Numbered from the stretch's first letter, positions 8,193 to 17,279 are shown. The stretch is 64,000 nucleotides of DNA from Azospirillum sp. TSH58 (GCF_003119115.1 NZ_CP022367.1:1725001-1789000); one strand, 5' to 3'. Made by a program: numbers and translations. The notes: a model not told the origin generated them from the sequence alone.

Positions 8193-9332
8193 ATGGAATC
8201 AGCCATGGATGACCGGGGTCAGCAAAGCCGGCTTTCGTTCCCGCCCGACATGGTGATCCCGCCCCAGCGTTACTCCGGCGAGGCCAATCACGCCGAAGAG
8301 GCGGCGCGAGTCTTCCGCCGTTGCTGGATGTTCGTTGGATTTACGGACGACCTGCGCAACGACAACGACTTCATCACCGCGGACATCGCCGGCACCTCGG
8401 TTCTGGTCCAGAACTTCGACGGCGAGCTGCGAGCCTATCACAACGTCTGCACGCACCGCTATTCGCTGATCCATCTGCGGCCCTGCGGCAACGGCAAGCC
8501 GGTCTGCCCCTATCACGGCTGGGTCTTCAACCGCGACGGCGTCCCGGTCGGCATCCCCGGCAACCGCGAGCATTTTGGGCTGGACGACGCGGCGAAGAAG
8601 CGCCTCGCCCTGCCACGGTTCGAGGTGGCGGTGCGGGGCCGCTTCGTCTTCGTCCGGCTGGAGCCGGCCGGGCCGGGATTGGACGAGCAGCTGGGCGCCT
8701 ATGGCGCCGTCCTCGACCATCTGTCGGAGCTGTTCACCGACCGCATCGACGAGGGCGTTCTGCCCTGGAACGCCAACTGGAAGGCGGCGCTGGAAAGCGC
8801 CCTGGAAGTCTACCACGTCGACGCCACCCACCCGGAAACCTTCAAGGGCTACGTGAAGAAGGTGTGGATCTGCTCCTACGAGGGCGAGCATTCGCGGGGC
8901 GTCAGCCAGCTGTCCGACGGCTCGGCGCGCTGGTGGGACGGGGTGAGCCAGAAGATGGGGCTGCCGCGCAGCGACCGGCTGGAAAGCTACGACCACTATC
9001 TGATCTTCCCCAACCTCGCCATCGGCGTCTCCCACGGTGCGCTGATGAGCGTCCAGACTTACGATCCTGTTGGGCCGGACCGCTGCGATCTGCATTATCG
9101 CCTGTTCCTGGGTGAGACCTCCAAGCCGCAGACCAAGGGGGGGGCCGCGCGCAAGGCGGTGGAGGCCAACGTCGCCGGCTTCAACCGCACCATCCTGGGC
9201 GAGGACCAGCGCGTGGCCGAAGCCGCCCACAAGGGGCTGAAGCAGGTCCAGGCCCCGGCCGTCCTCGGCTCCTGCGAGGAGCGCATCGCCGCCTTCCACC
9301 GGGCGTGGCTCGCCCGCATGGCGGTCGAATGA
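8193..9332 (+). CDS. Rieske non-heme iron oxygenase, alpha-subunit type
   Basis: Oxygenase with an N-terminal Rieske [2Fe-2S] domain and a C-terminal mononuclear iron domain (379 residues). Rieske ligands are C86/H88 (NVCTHR) and C105/H108 (VCPYHGW). The catalytic iron motif is EVYHVDATH, giving two His four residues apart, and an acidic ligand should lie in the C-terminal half. Such enzymes hydroxylate or demethylate small molecules using electrons from a reductase; none is encoded nearby. The stop overlaps the ATG of the next SDR, so the two are translationally coupled. It may hydroxylate the sugar or its acyl chain (inference); animal CMAH, which hydroxylates CMP-Neu5Ac, is a precedent for Rieske chemistry on nonulosonates. 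ATG 8205 is an alternative start. Confidence 0.87.
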   Translation: MESAMDDRGQQSRLSFPPDMVIPPQRYSGEANHAEEAARVFRRCWMFVGFTDDLRNDNDFITADIAGTSVLVQNFDGELRAYHNVCTHRYSLIHLRPCGNGKPVCPYHGWVFNRDGVPVGIPGNREHFGLDDAAKKRLALPRFEVAVRGRFVFVRLEPAGPGLDEQLGAYGAVLDHLSELFTDRIDEGVLPWNANWKAALESALEVYHVDATHPETFKGYVKKVWICSYEGEHSRGVSQLSDGSARWWDGVSQKMGLPRSDRLESYDHYLIFPNLAIGVSHGALMSVQTYDPVGPDRCDLHYRLFLGETSKPQTKGGAARKAVEANVAGFNRTILGEDQRVAEAAHKGLKQVQAPAVLGSCEERIAAFHRAWLARMAVE

Positions 9333-10099
9333 CTAAGGGCATGAACCCGCTTGTCGATCTCACAGGACGGCATGTCCTTGTCACCGGCGCGTCCGCCGGG
9401 ATCGGACGGGCGACGGCGCTGCTCGCCGCGAGGCTCGGCGCACGGGTCACCCTCAACGGACGCGACGCCGGGCGACTGACCGAAACGCTGGCGCTTCTGC
9501 CGGGCGAGGGACACCGGACGGCGGCCTTCGACCTTTCGGACAGCGACGCCATCCCCGGCTGGATCAAAGCGCAGGCGGAAGCCGGCGGTCCCATCGCCGG
9601 GCTGGCCCATTGCGCCGGTGTGCAGGTCGGCAAGCCGGTGCGCGGCGTCGATCAGGCCTTCTTCGATACGATCCTGCACGCCAATCTGCTGAGTGCGCTG
9701 GCGCTGGCCCGCGGCCTGCGGCAGAAGGGCTGCCACGCCGAGCCGGCGGCTCTGGTGCTGGTGTCCTCCGTCGCGGCGGAGATCGGGCAGCCGGGCAACG
9801 TGGTCTATTCGGCGGCCAAGGGCGGGCTGGTCTCGGCCACCCGCGGGCTGGCCATGGAGTTCCTGCGCGACGGCATCCGCGTCAACTGCGTCGCCCCGGC
9901 GATGGTCGAGACGGAGATGATGGAGCGCTTCCGCCGCACCACCACGGCGGAGCAGTTCGAGGCGATCCGCGCCGCCCATCCCATGGGCTTCGGCAAGCCG
10001 GAGGACGTGGCCTCGGCCATCGCCTTCCTGCTGTCGCCGGCCAGCGGCTGGATCAACGGGGTGATGCTGCCGGTTGACGGTGGCTATCTGGCGACATGA
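9329..10099 (+). CDS. SDR-family oxidoreductase
   Basis: Short-chain dehydrogenase of 256 residues, with TGASAGIGRA for cofactor binding, YSAAK as the catalytic Tyr/Lys, and the terminal VDGGY. The NNAG position reads AHCAGVQ. The ATG overlaps the Rieske stop (ATGA); ATG 9341 is possible. Coupling to an oxygenase suggests it oxidises the hydroxyl that the oxygenase introduces, or acts as a ketoreductase; the sequence alone does not decide. Confidence 0.87.
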   Translation: MTKGMNPLVDLTGRHVLVTGASAGIGRATALLAARLGARVTLNGRDAGRLTETLALLPGEGHRTAAFDLSDSDAIPGWIKAQAEAGGPIAGLAHCAGVQVGKPVRGVDQAFFDTILHANLLSALALARGLRQKGCHAEPAALVLVSSVAAEIGQPGNVVYSAAKGGLVSATRGLAMEFLRDGIRVNCVAPAMVETEMMERFRRTTTAEQFEAIRAAHPMGFGKPEDVASAIAFLLSPASGWINGVMLPVDGGYLAT

Positions 10100-10128
10100 C
10101 GCCGCACGCGTTCGAAGGGTAAGTGTCC

Positions 10129-10680
10129 ATGTTCCGCTTCCGCCGACCGACGGCCGACGATGCCGAGATGCTGCTGCGCTGGCGAACCGAGCCGTCGATC
10201 ACCCGCTTCATGTTCACCGATCTGGAGAAGCCGGACGTCGAGCGGCAGCGCGCGTGGCTGGCCGCGATGGACGCCCGCGCTGACTTCCGCCATTTCATCA
10301 TCGAGCATGAGGGCCGCCCGGTCGGCTATCTTTCCTACTATGACATCGACCGGGTGCATCTGCGCTGCTCCTCCGGCTCGTACATCGTGGAGGAGAAGGA
10401 CCGGCGGCGGCTCGCCGGCTTCCTGCACTGCTTCATCATGGACTATTGTTTCTACGGATTGGGGATGAACAAGCTCTTCAATTATTTCATGGAGGGCAAC
10501 GACACGGTCATCCGCATCCAAAGGGTTGTAAAGGCGCGCGAGGTTGGGGTTCTGCGTCAACATGTCCAGAAATATGGCCGTTTCCACGACGTCCATGTGT
10601 TCGAGACGCTGCGCAGCGATTGGGAGGGGCATCCCCATATCTTTTCGCGCGAAACCACGCTGGCGGCCTTCGCGGAATAG
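10129..10680 (+). CDS. GNAT N-acetyltransferase, PseH-like
   Basis: A 183-residue GNAT-fold acyltransferase. It starts MFRFRRPTADDAEMLLRWR, the N-terminal GNAT strand-helix, and has a substrate-acceptance stretch VGYLSYYDIDRVHLRCSSG. In a pse cluster the expected job is N-4 acetylation of the UDP-4-amino-4,6-dideoxy-L-altrosamine (PseH). The Acyl-CoA loop is not textbook, so a different acyl donor, for example an acyl-ACP made by this island, is possible (inference). ATG 10129 is chosen over GTG 10123 because GAAGGG is about nine bases upstream. Confidence 0.8.
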   Translation: MFRFRRPTADDAEMLLRWRTEPSITRFMFTDLEKPDVERQRAWLAAMDARADFRHFIIEHEGRPVGYLSYYDIDRVHLRCSSGSYIVEEKDRRRLAGFLHCFIMDYCFYGLGMNKLFNYFMEGNDTVIRIQRVVKAREVGVLRQHVQKYGRFHDVHVFETLRSDWEGHPHIFSRETTLAAFAE

Positions 10681-10791
10681 GCCATGCGGCGGGGGGCTTA
10701 CGTTGGGCGGTCGGCCGGGAAAGTTCGCCGTCACCCCAACCGAATGTTTGACCAATCCACCGCCGACGCGGTATGCGGCGGGGGTGGGGGC

Positions 10792-10805
10792 GGCGCCGCG
10801 GCGCC
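10792..10805. repeat. Perfect 14-bp GC palindrome
   Basis: GGCGCCGCGGCGCC is its own reverse complement. It lies in the 146-bp gap before the nucleotidyltransferase gene, just downstream of a weak TTGACC-N18-TATGCG promoter-like pair at 10748-10777. Operator or hairpin; function unknown. Confidence 0.35.
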
Positions 10806-10826
10806 GGGAGCATGAGGGGAAGCACG

Positions 10827-11552
10827 GTGCGGCCTGAGGAAGCCTTGACGGACATCGACGTCACGCTGCTTGCCGGCGGTCTCGGCTCGCGCATGCGGGG
10901 CGTCTCGGGCGACACGCCCAAGGTGCTTGCGCCCATCGCGGGCCGTGCCTTTCTCGGACATTTGCTGGACCATCTGGCGGCCTACGGCGCGCGCCGGGTC
11001 GTGCTGTGCCTGGGCCATCTGGCCGACCGGGTGACGGCGTGGCTGGCCCAGGGCGATACCAACCGCTCGCTGGACGTCGTCTGCCAGATCGAGCCGAGCC
11101 AGATGGGCTCCGCCGCGGCGCTCGCCTACATCCGCAAGGACCTGAAGGCCGGCACCGTCCTGGTGATGAGCGGCGACACCTTCCTCGACGCCGACCTGCG
11201 CGCCTTCGTCGCCTCGCACCGCCTGTCGGGGGCCGAGGCGTCGGTGCTGTGCGTGGAGGTCGAGGACGCCGCCCGCTTCGGCCGGGTGGAGGTCGGGCCG
11301 GACAGCCGGGTCCGCCAGTTCCTCGACAAGGCGCCGGGGCGCGGGGTGATCAACGCCGGGGTCTATCTCTTCTCCGCGGCCTTCCTCGACCGCATCGCGG
11401 CCTCCGGGGCCAGTTCGCTGACCCGCGACGTTCTGCACAAGATGCCGCCGGGCACGCTGCACGGCCACATCGCCAAGGCCCGCTTCATCGACATGGGCAC
11501 GCCGGAAAGTCTGGCGGTCGCCGCCAGCGTGATCGGCGGCCGCGAAACCTGA
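10827..11552 (+). CDS. Sugar-phosphate nucleotidyltransferase
   Basis: Nucleotidyltransferase with the GT-A-like core that activates a sugar-1-phosphate to an NDP-sugar. The signature LLAGGLGSRMRGVSGDTPKVL gives the nucleotide-binding G-x-G-x-R and Lys; VLVMSGDTFLDADL supplies the metal-binding Asp. It resembles the mannose/heptose-1-phosphate guanylyltransferase branch, but the substrate cannot be read from sequence. GTG 10827 has GAGGGGA upstream; ATG 10812 and TTG 10845 are alternatives, so the start is uncertain. It is followed by the one-module TPR glycosyltransferase after 14 bp, suggesting it makes that enzyme's donor. Confidence 0.82.
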   Translation: MRPEEALTDIDVTLLAGGLGSRMRGVSGDTPKVLAPIAGRAFLGHLLDHLAAYGARRVVLCLGHLADRVTAWLAQGDTNRSLDVVCQIEPSQMGSAAALAYIRKDLKAGTVLVMSGDTFLDADLRAFVASHRLSGAEASVLCVEVEDAARFGRVEVGPDSRVRQFLDKAPGRGVINAGVYLFSAAFLDRIAASGASSLTRDVLHKMPPGTLHGHIAKARFIDMGTPESLAVAASVIGGRET

Positions 11553-11566
11553 GCGGAGCGGGCGCC

Positions 11567-13513
11567 ATGGCGACGCTGGACGAGGCGCTGGCCATCGCGC
11601 TCGACCTCCACACCGCCGGGCGGACGGAGGAGGCCGAGACCCTCTACGGGCGAATCCTCGACGCCGTTCCGGACGAGCCGAACGCCCTTCACCTCTACGG
11701 CCTTCTCTGCGCCCAGGGCGGGCGGCTGGAGCAGGCTTCCGGGCTGCTGGAAAAAGCGGTGGCGCTGCGCCCCGGCCTGCCCGAATACCGCGCCAACCTC
11801 GCGATGCTGCATCAGGCCCGCGGAAACCCCGCCGCGGCGGCCGAGGAATACCGGGCCGCTCTGCATCTTTGCCCCGATTCGGCGGCCCTCGCCTTCCCGC
11901 TGGCCGGAGCGGCGCGGCAGGCGGGGCAGGGCGGGCTCGCCGTGGCGGCCTACCGCCGCACGACCCTCATCCAGCCCGATCTTGCCGAGCCGATGGTCCA
12001 GGCCGGCATCCTGCTGCGCTACGAGGGGCGGACGGGCGAGGCGGTGTCCGCCCTGCGCCGCGCCGTCCGGCTGCGCCCCGACCATGGGGAGGCGTGGCAC
12101 CATCTCGGCGTGGCGCTTCAACGCGTCCGGGACCCGGAGGCGGCGGTGGCGCTGTCGCACGCCGCGGCCCTGTTGCCGGAGGACGCCACGGTCCGGCTCA
12201 ATCTCGGCCGCGCCCAGTATGACGCGGCGCGCTGGGACGCCGCCGCGGCGACCCTGCGCCGCGCGCTGTCGCTCGACCCGGCGAACGACGGGGCGCTGGA
12301 GATTCTCGCCGCCGCCCGGCGCAAAACGGGTGGGGAGGGGGAGGCGGTGGCTGCGCTGCACCGTCTGTTGCGGCTGCGCCCGGACGCGGCGAACGGTTGG
12401 CACGCGCTGTCGCTTGCCGAACCCGGTTCCCTGGGGGCGCTCCACCGCGCGCTGGCCCTACGGCCGGATCACACCAGCGCGTTGAGCGGTCTGGCGAACC
12501 GGCTGCGCGACCGGCGGGAGATCGCCGCGTCCCTGCGTCTGCACGACCGGGCCGTCCGCCTTCAGCCGTCCAGCGCCGAGGCGCGCTGGAACCGTTCCTT
12601 GGCGCGGCTCCTCGCCGGCGACCTGACGGGCGGCTGGGAGGATTACGAGGCGCGCTGGCGCGTTGCCGATTTCCCGACCAAGCCGCGCGGGCTGCCGCAG
12701 CCCTTGTGGAGCGGTGAGGACATCGCCGGGCGGACCATTCTGCTGCACGAGGAGCAGGGCCGCGGCGACGCCATCCAGTTCGTCCGCTACGCTCCCTTGG
12801 TCGCCGCCCGCGGCGCCCGCGTGCTGCTGGAGGTCGGGGCCGATCTGGTGCCCCTGTTCCGCGGCCTGCCGGGGGTGGAGCGGGTGTTCGGGCGCGGCGA
12901 GCCCTTGCCCCCCTTCGACTGGCAATGCCCGCTGCTCAGCCTGCCGCGGGCCTTCGGCACCCGGCTGGAGACCATTCCCGCTGCCGTCCCCTACCTGACC
13001 GCCGACCCGGCGCGCACCGCGGCGTGGCGGGAGCGGCTGGCCGGCGACGACCTCACGGTCGGGCTGGTCTGGGCCGGCAACCCGCAGTTCGCCGGTGACC
13101 GGGAGCGGTCGCCGGGGCTGGCGGCGCTGGCCCCGCTGCTGGCGGTGCCGGGCTGCCGGGTCTTCGGGCTGCAACTCGGCCCCGGCCGTGACGCGTTGTC
13201 GCAGCGGGCGATGCCTCCGTCCTTCACCGATCTGGCGCCGGAGATCCGCGACTTCGCCGACACCGCGGCGATCATGGCGTCGCTGGATCTGGTGGTGTCC
13301 TCCTGCACGGCGCCCGCCCATCTCGCGGGGGCGCTGGGCGTTCCGCTGTGGGTGCTGCTGTCCCACGCGCCGGACTGGCGCTGGCTGCTCGACCGCGCCG
13401 ACAGCCCCTGGTACCCGACCGCCCGCCTGTTCCGCCAGCCCCGCCCCGGCGATTGGGCCGCGGTGGCGGACGAGGTCGCGGCGGCTCTGGCCGGGCGCGC
13501 GGCGCGTTCTTGA
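11567..13513 (+). CDS. TPR glycosyltransferase, one TPR+GT module (FlmG-like)
   Basis: A 648-residue protein with tetratricopeptide repeats to about residue 340 and a GT-B-like domain from about 345 to the end. The GT part begins GDLTGGWEDYEARW, then ILLHEEQGRGDAIQFVRY, and ends with SCTAPAHLAGALGVPLWVLL, a pattern shared with heptosyltransferase-like enzymes. In Caulobacter, FlmG has the same TPR-then-GT layout; its TPR part binds flagellin and its GT part adds pseudaminic acid. This protein is therefore a good candidate flagellin glycosyltransferase. Its GT domain is the most divergent of the family in the window (HEEQGRGD where the others have WREQGVGD). Confidence 0.85.
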   Translation: MATLDEALAIALDLHTAGRTEEAETLYGRILDAVPDEPNALHLYGLLCAQGGRLEQASGLLEKAVALRPGLPEYRANLAMLHQARGNPAAAAEEYRAALHLCPDSAALAFPLAGAARQAGQGGLAVAAYRRTTLIQPDLAEPMVQAGILLRYEGRTGEAVSALRRAVRLRPDHGEAWHHLGVALQRVRDPEAAVALSHAAALLPEDATVRLNLGRAQYDAARWDAAAATLRRALSLDPANDGALEILAAARRKTGGEGEAVAALHRLLRLRPDAANGWHALSLAEPGSLGALHRALALRPDHTSALSGLANRLRDRREIAASLRLHDRAVRLQPSSAEARWNRSLARLLAGDLTGGWEDYEARWRVADFPTKPRGLPQPLWSGEDIAGRTILLHEEQGRGDAIQFVRYAPLVAARGARVLLEVGADLVPLFRGLPGVERVFGRGEPLPPFDWQCPLLSLPRAFGTRLETIPAAVPYLTADPARTAAWRERLAGDDLTVGLVWAGNPQFAGDRERSPGLAALAPLLAVPGCRVFGLQLGPGRDALSQRAMPPSFTDLAPEIRDFADTAAIMASLDLVVSSCTAPAHLAGALGVPLWVLLSHAPDWRWLLDRADSPWYPTARLFRQPRPGDWAAVADEVAAALAGRAARS

Positions 13514-13578
13514 AACCTTAACCACGCCGGGGCTATCAGGAGGCGGGGCGCAACACAGGCGCCGGTTGGGGGAACCGC

Positions 13579-15186
13579 ATGTCCGACATCGCCGGGGAAC
13601 AGGCCGCCGCGCTGAAGGCGCTGCTGGCCGAGCGCCAGTTCAACGCCGATCGACTGAACGCGCTGACGGCCCACTGCGAGCGGATGCGCCGCGAACTGGA
13701 TCGGGATACCCGCCTGTCCATCGCCGAGGCGCTGCGCCGCGACCCGCCGACCGGGGAGACGGTGCTGTTCCACTCCGTCCTGTTCCAGCTGACCGGCGAC
13801 CTCTACCACTACGAGCGGATTCTCCATTATCTGCTGCTGGGCGGGGAGCGGGTCGGGCCGCAGCTCATGCACTACACCTACTGGTGCATGGCGCGGCAGC
13901 TCTTCCTGGCCGCGTCGGCGCCGGAGAAGCTGGGCGCCTTCGGCCCCTGCGACCTGTTCCGCTTCTATGAGGAGCTGGTTTGGGCGGTGGCGCGGCGCTG
14001 GGGCGTCGTTCCGCCGCGCCATGTGCCGCGCGACGGGCCGATCCGCCGGGTGGCGGTCCTGACCAACCAGTTCACCAACGACCAGCACCAGCCCTCGCGC
14101 GACTGCTTCGACTACGCCAGCCGGCTCCAGGACGACTTCGGGCTCGACGTCGCCATCATCAACTGCAACACCATGCCGCTGCGGGCCGAGAGCCTGTTCG
14201 TTCCGCCGATGATCGCGGAAATGGTCGCCGACTATGAGGGCGTCTTCGCGCTGAAGATGTTCGACCGGCAGGTGAAGATGGCCTCCTTCACCGACCGCGC
14301 CTTCTCCAAGGACAAGCTGTCCACCATCGTCGGCGCCATCGACGGCTACGACCCCGACCTGCTGGTCACCTTCGGCGGGGCCAACGTGGTGGGCGACCTG
14401 TTCGCGGTGACCGACGCGCGTCCGGTGGTCTGCCTGCCCACAACCTCCGGCATGACCATTTCATTGGCCCATCTGGTGCTGGGCTACGAGGAGGGAAACC
14501 ACACCGACGCCATGCCGGCGCTCTATCGCGGCCCCTTCGCGCGGCGCTTCCGGCCCTTCACGCTGGGCTTTTCGCCGCCCCCCACGGCGGGGGTCGGGGG
14601 CGCTCTCGACCTGGGCGACGCGGCCTTCGTCTTCGCGGTGGTCGGCACCCGCCTGGATCTGGAGGTGACCGCGGAATTCCTCGCGCTGGCCGATGCCATC
14701 CTCGACCGCTGCCCCGGTGCTGTGATCGTCTTCGCGGGGGAGGTCGAGCAATTGCCGGCCCGTCTGGCGGCGCGCAGCAACGGCGCGCGGATGCGCAGCC
14801 TGGGCCATCTCAAGGACATCCGCGCCTTCTACCGGCGCTGCCACGCCTACCTCAACCCGTCGCGCCAGGGCGGCGGCGGCAGCGCCGCCTACGCCATCGC
14901 CGAGGGGCTGCCGGTGGTCACGCTGGCCTGGGGCGACGTGGCGAGCGTGGCGGGGGCGGGAATCCCGGTGCCGGACGCCGCCGCCTATGTGGAGCGCGCC
15001 GCCGCCCTCGTCGCCGACCCCGCGCTGCGCGAGCGGCAGGCGGAGCTGTCGCGGGTCCGCTTCCGGACCGTCGGCGACCGCCACCGCTGCACCGAACGCC
15101 TGCTGGCCTATGGCGAGGAGGCGCGGGACCTTGTCCGGGCCGCCGCACAAAAGGAAGACCCGCCCTCCGCTTCCGTGGCAGAGTGA
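13579..15186 (+). CDS. GT-B-type glycosyltransferase
   Basis: A 535-residue soluble protein with a helical N-terminal region (residues 1-140) and a two-domain glycosyltransferase-like remainder. Visible elements are VAVLTNQFTNDQHQPSRDCF at the start of the first Rossmann half, LLVTFGGANVVGDLF, and the donor-side segment FYRRCHAYLNPSRQGGGGSAAYAIAEGLPVV, which resembles the GT4 E-x7-E region (here GGGGSAAYAIAEG). The ATG follows GTTGGGGGAACCGC. Its stop overlaps the upstream GTG of the pseI frame, so it is cotranscribed with the pse genes. Donor and acceptor are unknown; flagellin or the growing glycan are likely. Confidence 0.78.
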   Translation: MSDIAGEQAAALKALLAERQFNADRLNALTAHCERMRRELDRDTRLSIAEALRRDPPTGETVLFHSVLFQLTGDLYHYERILHYLLLGGERVGPQLMHYTYWCMARQLFLAASAPEKLGAFGPCDLFRFYEELVWAVARRWGVVPPRHVPRDGPIRRVAVLTNQFTNDQHQPSRDCFDYASRLQDDFGLDVAIINCNTMPLRAESLFVPPMIAEMVADYEGVFALKMFDRQVKMASFTDRAFSKDKLSTIVGAIDGYDPDLLVTFGGANVVGDLFAVTDARPVVCLPTTSGMTISLAHLVLGYEEGNHTDAMPALYRGPFARRFRPFTLGFSPPPTAGVGGALDLGDAAFVFAVVGTRLDLEVTAEFLALADAILDRCPGAVIVFAGEVEQLPARLAARSNGARMRSLGHLKDIRAFYRRCHAYLNPSRQGGGGSAAYAIAEGLPVVTLAWGDVASVAGAGIPVPDAAAYVERAAALVADPALRERQAELSRVRFRTVGDRHRCTERLLAYGEEARDLVRAAAQKEDPPSASVAE

Positions 15187-15215
15187 CCCTCGACCATCAC
15201 CGAGAGACCCATCCC

Positions 15216-16268
15216 GTGCCGCGCGACGTCGTCATCAACGGGCGCCCCATCGGCCCCGGCCACCCGCCCTATCTGATCGCCGAGATGTCGGGCAACCACA
15301 AGGGCGACCTGAACCGGGCGCTGGCCCTGGTCGACGCCGCCAAGGAGGCCGGCGCCGACGCGGTGAAGCTGCAGACCTACACCGCCGACACGCTGACCAT
15401 CGACCATGACGGGCCGGGCTTCCTGCTGGAGGGCGGGCTGTGGCAGGGCCGTACCCTGCACGACCTCTACCGCGAAGCGCATACCCCCTGGGAGTGGCAC
15501 GGGCCGCTGTTCGAGCGCGCCCGCGCGATCGGCCTGACCATCTTCAGCTCCCCCTTCGACGACACGGCGGTCGATCTGCTGGAGCGGCTGGACGCCCCGG
15601 CCTTCAAGATCGCCTCCTTCGAGCTGAACGACCTGCCGCTGATCCGCCGCGCCGCCCGCTCGGGCAAGCCGCTGATCCTCTCCACCGGCCTCGCCACGCT
15701 GGGTGAGATCGCCGACGCGGTGGAGGCCGTCGGCGACGCGCCGCTCGTGCTGCTCCATTGTGTCAGCGGCTATCCGACGCCGCCCGAGGACTGCAACCTG
15801 CGCACCATCCCGCATCTGGCGCAGGCCTTCGGGGTCGCCGCCGGCCTGTCCGACCACACCCACGGGGCGGCGGTGCCGGTGGCCGCGGCGGCCCTGGGGG
15901 CGGTGGTGATCGAGAAGCATTTCACCCTGTCCCGCGCCGACGGCGGAGTGGACAGCGCCTTCTCGCTGGAGCCGGCGGAGTTCAAGGCGATGGCCGAGTC
16001 CGTCCGCGCCGCCTGGGCGGCTCTGGGCCGCGTCCATTACGGGGGGAAGCCGAGCGAGGCGGGCGGGCGCGACTACCGCCGCTCCCTCTACGTCACCGCG
16101 GACGTGGCGGCGGGCGAGGCGCTGGGCGCCGCCAGCGTCCGCTCCATCCGCCCCGGATTCGGCCTGGAGCCGAAGCATCTCCCCGCCGTGATCGGCCGCC
16201 GCGCCGCCCGCGCGCTGAAGCGCGGCGAGCCGCTGCGCTGGGACATGCTGGCCCCGGAGCAGCAATGA
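15216..16268 (+). CDS. pseI: Pseudaminic acid synthase (NeuB/PseI family)
   Basis: Condenses the PseG product with phosphoenolpyruvate to a nonulosonic acid. The TIM barrel starts VINGRPIGPGHPPYLIAEMSGNH, a near-perfect PseI/NeuB signature; DAVKLQTYT, FSSPFDDTAVDLL, ILSTGLATLGEI and LSDHT follow in order. The C-terminal SAF (antifreeze-like) domain carries RRSLYVTADVAAGE. The length of about 350 residues is normal. GTG 15216 puts the start at the conserved motif; GTG 15183, overlapping the upstream stop, is the alternative. pseG in the same island argues for pseudaminic rather than sialic or legionaminic acid, but the stereochemistry is inferred. Confidence 0.87.
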   Translation: MPRDVVINGRPIGPGHPPYLIAEMSGNHKGDLNRALALVDAAKEAGADAVKLQTYTADTLTIDHDGPGFLLEGGLWQGRTLHDLYREAHTPWEWHGPLFERARAIGLTIFSSPFDDTAVDLLERLDAPAFKIASFELNDLPLIRRAARSGKPLILSTGLATLGEIADAVEAVGDAPLVLLHCVSGYPTPPEDCNLRTIPHLAQAFGVAAGLSDHTHGAAVPVAAAALGAVVIEKHFTLSRADGGVDSAFSLEPAEFKAMAESVRAAWAALGRVHYGGKPSEAGGRDYRRSLYVTADVAAGEALGAASVRSIRPGFGLEPKHLPAVIGRRAARALKRGEPLRWDMLAPEQQ

Positions 16269-17023
16269 GCGCCGCCACGGACAAGCCGCGCGTCGTCTGC
16301 ATCTCGCAGGCCCGCATGACCTCGACCCGCCTGCCTGGCAAGGTGCTGATGGACGCGGCGGGGCAACCGCTGCTGGCCCATCATCTGGGCCGTTTGGCGC
16401 GCTGCCGGACGCTGGACGCGCTGGTGCTGGCGACCACGGTCAACGACACCGACGACCCGGTGGCGGACCTGGCGGGATCGCTCGGCGTGCCGGTCTTCCG
16501 CGGCGACGAGCAGGACGTGCTCGGGCGCTTCGCCGGGGCCGCCGCCATGGCGGGCGCCGATGTGGTGGTGCGGGTCACCGCCGATTGCCCCTTGATCGAC
16601 CCGGCGCTAGTGGACCGCGTGGTGACCGCCTTCCTGGAAGCGGCGCCGCCGTTCGACTATCTCAGCCTGGACGTCACCCGCTTCCCGCGCGGTCTGGACG
16701 CGGAGGTCTTCACCCGCGCCGCCTTGGCCGCGGCCGCGGCCGACGCCACCGAGCCGGCGGAGCGCGAGCATGTCACCGCCCACCTCTATCGCCGGCCGGA
16801 ACGCTTCCGCATCGGCCTTCCGCTGGCGCCGGAGGACGGCACCGTTTTGGACCAGCGCTGGTGCGTGGACGAGCCCGCCGACCTGGAGTTGGTCCGCCGC
16901 CTGCTGGGGGCGCTTCTTCCCGAAAATCCCGGCTTCGGCTGGCAGGATTGTTGCAAAGTTCTGCGCCAGCACCCTGAATGGGCCGACCTGAACGGCAGCG
17001 TGCGTCAGAACACGCTCCACTGA
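16265..17023 (+). CDS. SpsF-family cytidylyltransferase (probable CMP-nonulosonate synthase)
   Basis: A 252-residue nucleotidyltransferase of the SpsF/KdsB-like group. SQARMTSTRLPGKVLMDAAG is the nucleotide-binding signature, VRVTADCPLIDP holds the metal-binding Asp, and GLDAEVFTRAAL is typical of the family. Its ATG overlaps the pseI stop (ATGA), so coupling to Pse synthesis is strong and a CMP-pseudaminate synthase (PseF) role is likely. It belongs to a different subgroup from Campylobacter PseF, hence no symbol is given. Confidence 0.83.
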   Translation: MSAATDKPRVVCISQARMTSTRLPGKVLMDAAGQPLLAHHLGRLARCRTLDALVLATTVNDTDDPVADLAGSLGVPVFRGDEQDVLGRFAGAAAMAGADVVVRVTADCPLIDPALVDRVVTAFLEAAPPFDYLSLDVTRFPRGLDAEVFTRAALAAAAADATEPAEREHVTAHLYRRPERFRIGLPLAPEDGTVLDQRWCVDEPADLELVRRLLGALLPENPGFGWQDCCKVLRQHPEWADLNGSVRQNTLH

Positions 17024-17038
17024 AACGGAGACACCACC

Positions 17039-17272
17039 ATGGACCGCAAGGATTTCCTGCTCGCGCTCGACGAGATGCTGGAGCTGGACCCCGGCACTCT
17101 GACGGGTTCGGAAGAACTCGACTCGATCGACAGCTGGGACTCGCTGGCCGTCATCAGCTTCATCGCCCTGGTCGACGAGAAGCTCGGCCACGTCGTGGAG
17201 GGCGAGAAGCTGGTCAAGGCGAAGACGGTGGAGGACCTGCTGGGTCTGGCCGGCATCGCCGTGGCCGCCTGA
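17039..17272 (+). CDS. Acyl carrier protein (first)
   Basis: A 77-residue acidic protein with the phosphopantetheine attachment motif DSWDSL, modified Ser at residue 35. It is predicted to carry an acyl chain as a thioester for the condensing enzyme, ligase or transferase of this island. A GAAACGGAGACACC ribosome site precedes the ATG. It is not the housekeeping AcpP: it lacks the usual DSLDTVE context and sits among glycan genes, as ACPs do in the P. aeruginosa a-type flagellin island. Confidence 0.9.
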   Translation: MDRKDFLLALDEMLELDPGTLTGSEELDSIDSWDSLAVISFIALVDEKLGHVVEGEKLVKAKTVEDLLGLAGIAVAA

Positions 17273-17279
17273 CTTCCAG

